Shown piece after piece: positions 9,455 to 19,648 of a stretch of DNA of 20,567 nucleotides. Source of the stretch: Entrophospora sp. SA101 (lineage: Eukaryota; Glomeromycota; Glomeromycetes; Entrophosporales; Entrophosporaceae); the NCBI GenBank assembly GCA_958430865.1, contig CAUDNR010004138.1:42617-63183 (forward strand). The letters run 5' to 3'. The notes under the pieces were generated by a model. It was not told the DNA's origin, searched no databases, and saw only the letters and a program-made list of their open reading frames with translations. Both the position numbers and the translations under genes were made by a program. The number at the start of each line of letters is the position of its first letter. Within the stretch, counting starts at the first letter, position 1.

Positions 9455-9923
9455 GTTTTAAAATTTCGTTAAGAAATATTTGCAGTGATCGAAAAAAATT
9501 TTTTTTTTGATAACGATAAGATACAAAATGACTGATTGGTTTTATCGGTATAAACAAAAATTTTTGGCGTTTGTATTATCTAATAGTGTGACATGAAGTA
9601 ATCAATCGAATTTTGTCAATGATATTGTGAAAAAAAATTTCTCAGATCACTAAATCCATTATTCCTGCCTGTTCTTCGAAGTACCCAAATAAGGTAGAAA
9701 TGGATAAGCGAAAACTGCTTAAAAAGAGTGGTATAGTGAATTTATGAATTTTATTTATTACTTTTTAATTACATGAATCAGAGAATTCTTATAGTGATCA
9801 ACAGTGCAAAAAACTACTAATTGGCAAACTTTAATATTAAAACAATGAATTTGTGATACCAAATAAATTGTTTTCATGCATTGAATAAAGTATATCTCAC
9901 AGAATATCATTAATATTAATATT
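9455..9923. other. 5' flank of the molybdate transporter
   Basis: This intergenic stretch lies upstream of the minus-strand ATG at 9454 and should contain the promoter. T/A-rich runs are abundant, so no TATA box or binding site can be singled out. No gene is seen. Confidence 0.5.
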
Positions 9924-10080
9924 ACTAAATAAACTCACGATATCAAAACTATATTACAAAAATTTTGAATGGTTTGGTATGATATTAATGTAAATATTTA
10001 GCAAATCATCCAAAAAAGCAAATTTTCAATCGAAGTTTTACATGCAATAAAAGGTCAAATTTTTTTGTAATAATATACAT
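9924..10080 (+). repeat. dispersed repeat, copy 1
   Basis: About 155 bp beginning ACTAAATAAACTCA recur at 17913-18066 in the same orientation. Shared blocks include ATATCAAAACYHTATATTACAAAAATT (given as a consensus of both copies), ATATTTAGCAAATCATCCA and AATAAAAGGTCAAATTTTTT. The copies differ by scattered substitutions and small indels. No terminal repeats or coding potential are seen, so this is likely an unclassified transposon fragment. Confidence 0.8.
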
Positions 10081-10718
10081 TAAATATTAATACATATTAA
10101 TATTAATTATTTACAATACTAATACTAATACTAAATAGGGACTGAAGTTTAAACGAGTACCATTTCTATAGTGAAATTGTAACACTAGATTGATATGTTA
10201 TCAGTCCTAAAATGGTCCTTTTTTTTATATGGGAGCTTTTCCAGCAAAAACACCCTTCGACCTCATCTGACCAAATTTGTGTTTTTTACATAACATTAAT
10301 CTATTATATAATTCATGATCAAAGGTAAAATGTTGATTTGATGAGGTCAATGAAAAGTTGAAAAGTAAATAATATATTAGACCGTATAATGAAAAACCAA
10401 GCCTATGTATTAAAAACATTCAATAAAGGAATACTATATTAATTTTTTTATTTATTATAAACATTTTATTTTTGTCAATTCAAAACTCTTTTTAAAAATT
10501 TGCGTAACGATCTTCAAGCCAATATTTAATTTTTGCGTGATTATCTGGAAGGAAGATCGTCACAAAAATCAAATGTCCAAAAACAAATAATCCAAAAATG
10601 TGTGGTGATAGAGTATGTCCTTCATCACATAAACTTGGCATTATTAAGAAACATCTTAAACATCAGAAAAAATCAACATAATGTTGTTGTTATACAGCTA
10701 TTAAATAAAATTCCATGA
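10081..10718. other. intergenic with short open frames on both strands
   Basis: No intact gene. On the minus strand about 10655-10497 is open, ends ...PDNHAKIKYWLEDRYANF and stops at TAA; on the plus strand the same interval reads KCPKTNNPKMCGDRVCPSSH before a TAA. Both look protein-like and at most one can be real. A 64-codon minus frame at 10225-10419 is also present. None has a recognised family, and these may be scraps of a duplicated gene or transposon. Confidence 0.3.
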
Positions 10719-11078
10719 CCTGGTATTATTCCAACAAAGTTTAATTATAGAATTTTACGTGTTAATTACATTACAAATGGTTGGTACGGTTGTGTAGAAA
10801 TTGATCGTTTTCAAGCACCTGTTACCTTCTGTACAATGTTCCCATCTACATTTATTAAAATAGCTAAGAACATGTTGCAATTACAAGTGTGATACAGATT
10901 TGTTATCGTCAAATGAATAAATTTTTTACTTGCTTTTTAACTCACTTCTATATTATATTTGTAGAATCTCATCAAATTGACAATAGAGAACTACAAGGAA
11001 CTGATTGATGCAGAGTCACAATTGAAAGAGCAAGCAGTATTAATAGTATTAACTGGATGTTACCAGACACCTAAATTG
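10719..11078 (+). pseudogene. two-exon gene relic, unrecognised
   Basis: After an in-frame TGA at 10716-10718 (preceding frame ...HNVVVIQLLNKIP), the plus strand is open for 56 codons to 10886, containing YRILRVNYITNGWYGCVEID and PSTFIKIAKNMLQLQ. A GT at 10887 and a TTTGTAG ending at 10964 define a 78-nt phase-0 intron. The following exon, 10965-11078, reads 38 codons (NLIKLTIENYKELIDAESQL, KEQAVLIVLTGCYQTPKL) and ends at another GT (GTATAA). Size and phase fit the other introns in this window, so splicing was probably real at some time. No start, no further exon and no family were found. The upstream TGA, or a lost exon, suggests a decayed or truncated gene. Confidence 0.4.
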
Positions 11079-11970
11079 GTATAAATTTATATTTGTTACA
11101 TGAGAATTTCCAACAAATGATTTTGTTTACTACAAATTTATAATGTTTTTTTTCAAGAATAATAACGTCAATAGCAATCGATAGTAACTTATCAACAATT
11201 TTGCATAATTGAAAATTATATTTTTTTAAATATAATGAGTTTGAAGATTCTAATAGTATGCATATAATTCTTGTAATGTGATTATATATAGTATACAAAA
11301 CTTTTATTTTTGGAAAAATTAGCAGTGCTAACAACCTCAATTGAATTAATTCCATCGTTACCATTACCATTGTCATCCTCAATATTTAGAATATCATCTT
11401 GTCCCACCTCTTACTTTTTTCATTAACGATTAATTGAAGTTTGTTAATCCAAATAACTATTAGCAAGCTAATTTATTATTTAATAATAATATAAAGGAAA
11501 AAGTGTTGAAAGGATTGATGAGTTGAGTGAATTGTCAATGGATGATTAGTTAAACTTCTGTTATATTAATATGTAATAACAATAATAATATTATTATTTC
11601 GGAAATGTCAGATTTGAATGTCACCTAATAATATTAAACATAAAATATATTACAAAACTATTTATTATTATTATTTTTACTACAGTATTATATATTAACA
11701 TCACCATCATCATCTATCTAAAGGTAAAGAAGAAAAAGAAAAAATTCATCATTACTGAAAATACTGTACAAAAATTCAATAAATATTTTTTTAAAAAAAA
11801 TTTGCATTCTAAAATGATTAATATTATGATGATGAGTTGAACTTCCTACTCATTATAATGACTATGGTCATTATTGTTGGTGTTATTAGAATTTAATCTA
11901 TTAGTGAAGGAGATCTGCTGGTATTTCTAGGTGATGGTAATCTACGAAATAAAGACTAGGTAAAGATTTA
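11079..11970. other. intergenic region downstream of the P4-ATPase
   Basis: This lies beyond the P4-ATPase stop and should include its 3' UTR near 11700-11970. Several TAA/ATT and CAT/ATC trinucleotide runs are present. A minus-strand frame at 11071-11382 is rich in Met, Ile and Leu from AT-rich sequence and is not supported. No gene is seen. Confidence 0.45.
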
Positions 11971-14900
11971 CTATTTAAATAAATTATTTGATGATGGTGA
12001 TGATGATTCGGTGTATTCTTTTATGGTTTTATGTCTATGTAATTTATTACTAATTTTTTGTATAGGTTTATAAACCGATTTCCTAAAGTTCTCAAATTTA
12101 CTCTCCTCAACTGAGAATGCGAATCCCGTAAATGATTGCCTTCTACCAGAATTCATGTGTACAAATTGTTCAGTTGGTTTAGCAGGTCCTATTGGTCTAT
12201 TATTTTTTGATTTGCCAATTTTTTGTGGTGTTTTTGTATTTTCTTTCTTTATTGCTGTTGTTGTCATTGAAGTCTGTTCAGTCATTATCAAGTTTTCGTG
12301 TATATCACTAGTTGAATAACTTGCAACATATCCTCCCGTTTCAGTATTAATTGGCAATCTATCCTCTTCCTCTTCAACAATTGTTTGTTTCTTTCTACAT
12401 TTCTTTTCTAGATACACTTGTTCACGAATAATATCCGTGTCAGTTGGCCAATATGATTCATGAAGATACTTTACAACAAATCTTGGCATAATACTAAATA
12501 TAGTTGCAATAGTAATCGCCAACCAAAAATCCAAATCAGAAAATAATATCATGTCCACTCTAAAGAATCCTATTGAGTACACTATGGAGTAAAGCTCTAC
12601 CCATAAATAAAATGATAAAATACTACCACAAATAACCAAAAATCCTATCCATGACCAATTCAAAATATTCAATCCAACATATAAATTAGTTGTCACCACC
12701 ACAGATCCTGCCACCAGAGTTCCTAAATCCTCTAAACTGTTATTTGTCAACCCATTGCCATGAGATTGTCCAAATTGAAGCAACCCGAATGGAACAAAAA
12801 AACATACAAGTGATTGATATACTGCATCTAATACATATAACCAAAACTTGAGTTTTGTAAAATCTTGTTGTAAAATACCTCGTTTATAAAGTTGTGGGTT
12901 TTTTAAAGAGGTTTTAGAATCAACATCTTGATCAAATGCACCCAGATACATTACAGGAATTGCTGTAAAAACAAGATTATAAAGCAAAATATACGTGTAA
13001 TCATAAAGATATTGTGCAGAAAACCCAGCCCAGGTTTGATACCAAAACATTGCAATTGTCCATACAATATTCTTGTAAAAAAAACATGAAATCATTTCTG
13101 CTATTCTGATATATGACCAACGTCCATGAACAAGCAAAAGCTTTTCCAAATATCTAAATTGTGCAAATGCAAAATCTGCAGACATTGCTGCTTGCCGCCC
13201 CTCCTCACCAGCAATTCCAACTCCTATGTTTGCTTCTTGTATCATGCTAACATCATTAGCACCATCTCCAATTGATAATGTCATCACATTCAATCCATTT
13301 TTCACCATAGAAACTACTTGTGCTTTCTGCAATGGGCTCACACGACAACAAACAACACTCTCACATCTTTTACCAAGATCTAACAAATATGGTTTCACAC
13401 TATCATCTAATCCATACTTGAGTGTTTCGCCATCTATGATCAGTGCATGCTTACTTTTCTTTTCGTCTTGATTTTCGAAAAAATTTTCAATTGCTTCATT
13501 TATCTGGGAAAGTATACTTTTTTTGTCTGATGCATTTATGATAATTAGAAGCATATCATTTTGTAACAGGCTACAAGAAAATCCAATATTAATGGCTGTC
13601 TCCACTTTATCACCTGTCAATACCCACAACTTAATACCAGCTTGTGCCAATGTGGCTATAGTTTCTGGCACGCCCTCCTGAAGTCGATCTTCTATTGCAG
13701 TTCCTCCCATTAATATCAATGAATGTTCAATCATTTCACACACCTTTTCTATCTTTTCTTCTCTATCATTAATACTAGATGCTGCTTCTGCATATTTTGT
13801 TGACCATACACTATACTCTTCTTCTGATATAGTACGATATGCTATACAAAGTGTTCTAAGTCCTTTTAATTTTTATTTTTTGTAATTTTTAATATAATTA
13901 ATATATATTATATATTGGATATATTGGATATATGTTTATATATAAATACCTTCTTTAGCGAAAACTTCAAGATCTTCTAAAGTTTCTTGTCTTAATTCTG
14001 ATTGAGATCCTTTTTCTAAACGTTCATATATTACACTATCAGCACCTTTACACAATAAAACTATTCCTCCGTCAGGTGAACGTAGAATGACTGACATTCT
14101 TTTTCTGGTGCTATTAAATTCCAAGACATTTAACAATATAAACTCTTTATATTCACCCATCACTTCAATTGCTAAAGTATCCTGGCACCGTTCAAGAAAT
14201 ACAAATCCAACATCTCTTGCACAGCTAACTAAAGCAGCCTCATCTGGTGATTGAGCTTTATAATCAATTTCATAAGGATCATTTTCATTGGGATGTTCAA
14301 CTAGTACAGTGTGACAAAGTGCTAATGCGGAAAAGAAATTTTGGATAGCTTTTGATTGTTGCTCCATAACTTTTAAATCCTGGTATAATTTTGAATCAAT
14401 GAATGTAAGTTTTTGGGAGGTGTATTTATTTTCAAATAAATTTGACATTTCTTTTAACATTAATTTTTTCTCTGCCTCCAAATCAACTTCATCATCATCA
14501 TCATCACCATCACCTCTCATCTTTCCACCACTATTAAGCCGTTCTTGTAATTTTGCACCACGCATAGCATCTGTTTCACCTAATCCATATGTAACACCAT
14601 TGATTGTACATTTACGAAACTCCATAACATTTTGTGTCAAGGTGCCAGTTTTATCAGAAAAAATATATTCAATTTGGCCTAAATCATCAGCAATATTCCA
14701 AGTTTTTGGAACGCATGGATAATCAAGTTTTTCATAATACATTTCAATATCTGAATGAATAAAATATGCCTTACAAATAAAAAGATATGCATGTGCGTTT
14801 GTATGATTAAATAAATTATTTTGCAAATATAATAAATATTTGTATCATCGTTATTATAATATGTTATATTAATTTACCTGTACAGTTTTCACCACTTCGA

Positions 14901-16426
14901 TTGTAACATATAATGAAATTGGTACAATATTTTGAAATAAAACTAAACTTGTCCTAAAAAAAAAAATTTAAAATAAATGATTGATTGATTGATTGCATAT
15001 AAAAATTAAATATACTTGATTGTTCTCACTCAAAATTATATGCCTTTCATACCAAAATATTAAAAACCCACTAAATAATGCACCACCTTCAACTTTTCCT
15101 TCATATCCAAAAATATCTGCAGAACTTCGAGGTTGAATAAAATATATCATTCGAGCTATACCTGAACCTAAGCAAAGCAAGAACAATATAATAAAATTCA
15201 TAGTAACCTATAAAAAAAAAAATAATAAATCAATTTATTTGATGATAAATTTTAATTTTTCTCAAAGATAACTTTAAAAAAAAAACACACACATGAAAAT
15301 TTGTTTCTATTTCTATACGACTCCTTTTACTTGGAGTATCACCAGAATTCAACATGATTTTAGTGTCAGTACCAGTAAATATTACCAATCCTATAACCCA
15401 TTCAGTATTACGTAGAGTACAACCTCTCAAAAGAACATCATTGATGGTTATTGGCACACTTTTTTCATTGGAATAGTTCATATCATCGCCATCATTGTTG
15501 TTGATTCCATTTGAATTATTATTTCCAACCCAATGTAATGTACCATTATATGAATATAGATTGGGATGTGGTGGTTCTGATTCAACATAGAAAAATGTAT
15601 GCTCACAATCATTTTCTGTTGCCAAAGATGAAGTGGCATTGTTACAATGACGGATTTTGAGATTTGTTTCACCGTCGAGGTTTTTTGTTTCTACATAGCA
15701 AAGTCCGTCAGGTTCACTTGTAGAAATTATTATTATATCAGCAGGAACAGAGTCATTATTTCTCAATTGTATAATATCACCAACTCTAACATCTTGCCAA
15801 CGACTATCTATCCATTTTGCACCATAAATTGATGATATTTCCATTTGACTTGCATAATTCTTATTATTATTTTCATGAATTTTATTTTTCTGTAAACCGT
15901 TCAATATACTACGTAAAAATTTAAACCGTTTACGATCACTTCCAGGTACATTAACATTACGCCAATTGGATAATTTGGTTGTTCTTGATTTGTTAAGTGT
16001 ATTATCTTGGGAGTGACGTTTCCAGTCTTCAAAAGCATCTTTAATTGCAGTCATAATTGTGATGGAGAGCAATGGGGCGGCAGCAACAATAGGAGAAACA
16101 CCACTACCAATAAGTGGAAAAAGTTGTAGTATGACCAAAAAAAGAAAATATATATTTGCCACTCTACGAAATTGTTCAAATATATTTTTTGGTAGAAAAT
16201 TTAAAAGGGTATATTTTGAGGTACGTATTTTGTTTGGTACAAAAGATATTTTAGGTTCACCATGCTGATCAAGTTCTTCTGTTGGTAATGGCATGTTGAC
16301 ATACACTCGACGTTTTTGTGATTGTTGTAAATTTGAAGTTGACAATTGTCTTTTATGACCTATTTTTGTTCCATTTTCGGCCTCGCTATCCTCTTTATCT
16401 TTATCAGAAAATGTTATATTTGTCAT
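11971..16426 (-). CDS. P4-ATPase phospholipid flippase catalytic subunit (Dnf1/Dnf2-like), five exons
   Basis: It should flip phospholipids from the outer or luminal to the cytosolic leaflet of plasma or endosomal/Golgi membranes, normally with a Cdc50/Lem3-type beta subunit not seen here. Exons are 16426-15293, 15207-15053, 14953-14878, 14769-13950 and 13862-11971, joining in frame to 1358 aa; introns are 85, 99, 108 and 87 nt, all GT-AG. Seen in order: N-terminal RRVYVNMPLPTEELDQHG; TM1-TM2 (about 90-130); actuator DGET (241-244); TM3; PISL in TM4 (441-444); phosphorylation site DKTGT with Asp494; an acidic insert (GDGDDDDDEVD) in the nucleotide domain; TGDK (811-814); GDGAND (917-922); TM5-TM10; and a basic tail with GFAFS (1308-1312), the motif linked to C-terminal autoinhibition in Drs2. 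The family is certain from the DKTGT and PISL combination. Subclass Dnf-like rests on overall similarity and is less sure. Confidence 0.95.
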
Positions 16427-17060
16427 TTTTTTTTTTTAAAAGAAAAGAAAAATTTCACTCAATCTGATAGAAAAACATGCAATTGTTTTTATTAAAGAAG
16501 CTCAACTTCTAATTTCATATTTGAAAAAATAAAATCTAATCAGCAAGCATGACGAAATTTCTGTAGTCGTGTAGTGTAACCAACCATACATTTGGGTAGT
16601 AGATTCTATTTATAACAATATGTTTCTACATTTGCCATTATATCTAGTCATTGATTTACTACAAATAAGACAAATTAAATAGAATAATTTTCATTCCATC
16701 AAAGAAACTTTTTTTCCTATTAACCAATTAATTTGAAATTTATTCTTTTTTGCATAGTGATTTGGAATTTGAAGCCGAAATAGTTGAACCTAATAAATTA
16801 ATCATATTTACCAGTTAACCGGTTAACGAATTATACATGGTTCCAATCTCTGGTGCATTTTATTTTAAATCTAGTTGGTATATTATTACACCTAACTTTA
16901 TTATAATTGTTGGTTACAAAAGCAGCAAGTTAAATAAGTTATGATTACTTTTATTTGCACTTTATGCAGAATATAGAAAAAGTTTGAGAATAAATTTTAA
17001 ATTTGATCTTTTATTATTCAAGCAGTATGAAATATATGTTCCATCTCTCCTTACATATTA
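16427..17060. other. 5' flank of the P4-ATPase
   Basis: The region is directly upstream of the minus-strand ATG at 16426, beginning with a poly-T/A run. It should hold the promoter and 5' UTR. No TATA box or recognisable regulatory site stands out in the AT-rich background, and no gene is seen. Confidence 0.45.
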
Positions 17061-17395
17061 TTATGAAACTTTAACTTTTAGATTATATAATGTGGTGGAC
17101 AGGCTGGGACGTGATTGAAATGAAGCTGCAATGTATCCATAGAGCAAAGGGAATGCATACCTCAAAGTGGGATGCTCATAGTAATGCTGAAAATAAAGGT
17201 TAATATTATCAATACGCGTGATGATAATGTGCATTTTCTTCAATAAAGAATGATATTTATTTTATCTTGTAGTAATGTCATTTTTATCTTCTTCACCATG
17301 AGAGCTTTATCTTTCTTTGACAACATTCTCATCTCAAAAAGATCTCGTGAAGAAGATACAGATTTCTTGCTACTTACCGGAAATCGGTTCAGTCT
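17061..17395 (-). CDS. candidate 3' exons of an unrecognised gene, partial
   Basis: On the minus strand an AG acceptor (AATATTTAG) at 17394 opens an exon, 17393-17297, that reads RLNRFPVSSKKSVSSSRDLF then EMRMLSKKDKALM. A GTGAAG donor at 17296 and TTATTTTCAG ending at 17187 bound a 110-nt phase-0 intron, and the next exon (17186-17061) reads HYYEHPTLRYAFPLLYGYIA, then ASFQSRPSLSTTLYNLKVKVS and TAA. The exons join in phase without any edit. A coding-like minus segment further upstream, around 17590-17475 (KRRKSKLVSTFAQLRSSIVL), could be an earlier exon but ends in a stop with no clear donor. No domain is recognised. It may be a small real gene, a relic, or chance; the 120-codon plus frame at 17250-17612 overlaps it. 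Confidence 0.35.
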
Positions 17396-18658
17396 AAATA
17401 TTATGAATTACATTGATAATTGTTATTTATTTTCAAACACAACGAACCTAACAAAATGGAAATCCATAAAGAATATATTTCATGTCTATATAAAAGGATC
17501 AGGAATAGTGTTAGTTTCCAAAACTATAGAGCTTCGTAACTGTGCAAAAGTCGAAACTAGTTTTGACTTTCGCCTCTTCAAAATGGTTTTAGCAACCAAC
17601 AATAATTATTGAACGACACAATGAAAACTTAATTAAAACGATTATTATAAATAATTTTGAATTAATATCATAAACACATTCTTCTCGTAGAAATATAAAT
17701 ACAAAATCATCGTTATCGCAGGGAATATAATTACCATTTAGATAAATTTGGCAATCTACTAATTGATGTAATAATAATAGTTAGTTATCCCCTCATTTAT
17801 GCAATTTATTTTTATACACCATAAATATCCGACCACTTGCGCTGTGTAACGTCAAATGAAAAAAGTGCTTACTAAATAAAGTGCGTTTTCTTAAATAAAA
17901 CCTTTCCGCCATACTAAATAAACTCATATTTGATATCAAAACCCTATATTACAAAAATTCGGTATGTTATTAATGGAAATATTTAGCAAATCATCCAGAA
18001 AAGCAAATTTCCGATTGAATTTTTACATGTAATAAAAGGTCAAATTTTTTTGTTGTAATGTATATTATTATTAGCTTAATAAAACGTGCTTAACGTAACG
18101 GACTACGGTGCAGATCATCTATTAGTTCCCTGAGGCTGCTTTTCTATATGTGAAAATAAATTTGAAATTCGTGTCACATGAAGTTTTTTTAAAATATCTT
18201 GTTATTTTTATAATAAACTCGAAATTCGTTGTTAGAGTAAAATGAAAGTACTCCATTAAAGCTTTCTAATGAATACTCTTTCATATCGAAAGGTCTCCTC
18301 TACATTAATTCGCGGCTATTCAAAAACGGTATTACTTTTTTACTTCAAACCTCAGATTATTTCTCAATATCGCTTTAAAAGACTTGATAGTAAATGAGAA
18401 GGTGTAGAATACTTTAAGCTTTCATATGGTTATTACTTTATGGGGGGTATTGGTTAATAAGTTTTGGAGAGGTTCACGAAAAACTATTTTACAGAAATTT
18501 TTAATAGTCATTTTATGTAGATGGGATTCAGCAAAAACTAAAAGGTATTTTATTAGTGATTGTTTTATATTTCTGACTTTATATTGATTAAAGTTTCATT
18601 AATGATTATTATGAATATCCATCAATCAGTAGTTGTTATAGCAACATTAAACAATAAT
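17396..18658. other. intergenic region with a repeat copy
   Basis: Apart from the dispersed repeat at 17913-18066 and a possible upstream exon of the minus candidate near 17475-17590, no gene is supported. The part from about 18080 to 18560 is slightly less AT-rich and may be degraded transposon sequence, but no ends or coding motifs were identified. Confidence 0.35.
17913..18066 (+). repeat. dispersed repeat, copy 2
   Basis: Second copy of the roughly 155-bp sequence at 9924-10080, same orientation, about 8 kb away. It starts ACTAAATAAACTCA and ends after AATAAAAGGTCAAATTTTTT TGTTGTAATGTATATT. Flanks differ between copies, which places the boundaries near the stated positions. Confidence 0.8.
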
Positions 18659-19479
18659 ATGCAAACGACGACAACGAATCGTCTTTTTGGGGATGATAAT
18701 AAAGATTAAGATCCAGTTTGTATAGGAGTGATTGAAGTAAGCATTAAAGACAAGATCTATGAACAAAAAAATACTAATGAACATTTTATCAATTATTCAA
18801 TAGTTTGTGTAGGTGTAATCGAAGTAAGCATTATGGACAAGATTGAAGCAACTTCTAAAAGATATTATACACAAGTATTGGAAGGTAACAAAGACCATAA
18901 ATTACTCCCTGGTTTTAGAAGTTATGTTGAAAATGAGTTTAGTGATATTGAAAGTTCCTCCAGCAAAGCAATTACTTCATTGTACCAAAAATTAAATCCT
19001 CTTTCAAATACCAAGTATTCTGGTCCATTAGTATTAGGTTGGGAGGATGAGAGCAATTTAGAAGCATCATTGGAAGATGTGCAATTTCGTCCATTTGTTA
19101 TCAAAGTAGACAAATTTAAAATTCATATTATATCATTGGGAATTTCTAAAAATGCTGATATAGATGGAGCAGGAATAGGATACATGTCATCTTTTATTGG
19201 CGAATATAAAAAGCAAAGATCAATGTTTGTCCACTGGGTCTACAAAGATATCACCTTTTGAAAAAAATCAATCAATGGTAACTAAATTAATGATTTATGA
19301 CCTAATTAATCTCAAACTTTAAATAAATTTTTTTTAATTATTAGTGTGAATTCTGGACACGAGCATTTGATCCATCTAATGATAAAATTACATTGAAGAT
19401 GCTATATGAAAACCAATTTCTCAACTCAAATCCTTCTGATGTCTCTAGTTCAAGCAATGAATTTTGGTATTGCTTATAA
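18659..19479 (+). pseudogene. unrecognised gene with early stop and frameshift
   Basis: ATG 18659 starts MQTTTTNRLFGDDNKD, then a TAA at 18707-18709, after which the same frame stays open to TGA 19259-19261 with strongly coding-like sequence (VQFRPFVIKVDKFKIHIISL, YMSSFIGEYKKQRSMFVHWV). The next in-frame ATG is 18833 (MDKIEATSKRYYTQVLEGNK), a possible functional start. At 19256-19259 a run of four T ends in TGA; in the frame one base on, FEKNQSM leads to a GTAACT donor at 19278. With an acceptor TTATTAG ending at 19344 this gives a 67-nt phase-0 intron and a last exon 19345-19479 (CEFWTRAFDPSNDKITLKML and onward). Two lesions suggest a recent pseudogene or sequence errors; starting at 18833 removes the first. 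No family is recognised. Confidence 0.5.
18716..18842 (+). repeat. in-frame direct repeat, two copies 87 bp apart
   Basis: About 40 bp at 18716-18755 recurs at 18803-18842 with six differences. The offset is 29 codons, so the two copies encode VCIGVIEVSIKDKI and VCVGVIEVSIMDKI. Three of the six changes are silent third positions, as expected if the duplication arose and diverged in coding DNA. Confidence 0.75.
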
Positions 19480-19559
19480 AATTAATTTTTAATGTAACAT
19501 GTATCACATGATTTAATAAAAATTCTGATTTTTTATGGATATCTCAGTATAGCAGATGA

Positions 19560-19609
19560 CTTGGTATAACAGATAAATTTCCTGGAACGAACATATCTGT
19601 TATACCAAG
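19560..19609. repeat. 16-bp perfect inverted repeat (hairpin)
   Basis: CTTGGTATAACAGATA at 19560-19575 is mirrored exactly by TATCTGTTATACCAAG at 19594-19609 around an 18-nt loop. Just upstream, GTATAGCAGAT near 19547 is a diverged direct copy of GTATAACAGAT, so the arm itself looks duplicated. It lies between the converging ends of the genes at 18659-19479 and 19649-20104. Confidence 0.75.
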
Positions 19610-19648
19610 ACTCACTGTGTATTTCTTTAATAGTAATAAAAAACAAGA

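Noticed and set aside
8939..9557. Additional plus and minus frames overlapping the molybdate transporter
   Set aside because: They are antisense or out-of-frame shadows of the transporter exons, which match a known family.
10225..10419. 64-codon minus-strand frame ending KFGQMRSKGVFAGKAPI
   Set aside because: Looks slightly coding-like at its end but has no family, no partner exon, and an equally suggestive reading on the plus strand (MGAFPAKTPFDLI).
15000..15052. Alternative end of flippase exon 2 at GTATAT after SENNQ
   Set aside because: It would place exon 3 out of frame and add residues absent from the family; the donor at 15052 gives FWTSLVLFQNIVPISLY as expected.
13226..16268. Plus-strand frames and an extra minus frame inside the P4-ATPase
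   Set aside because: Shadows of the flippase coding exons, with no independent support.
17250..17612. 120-codon plus-strand frame beginning MIFILSCSNVIFIFF
   Set aside because: It has no recognisable domain, and its opposite strand shows phase-consistent exons with more protein-like composition. It is more likely a shadow.
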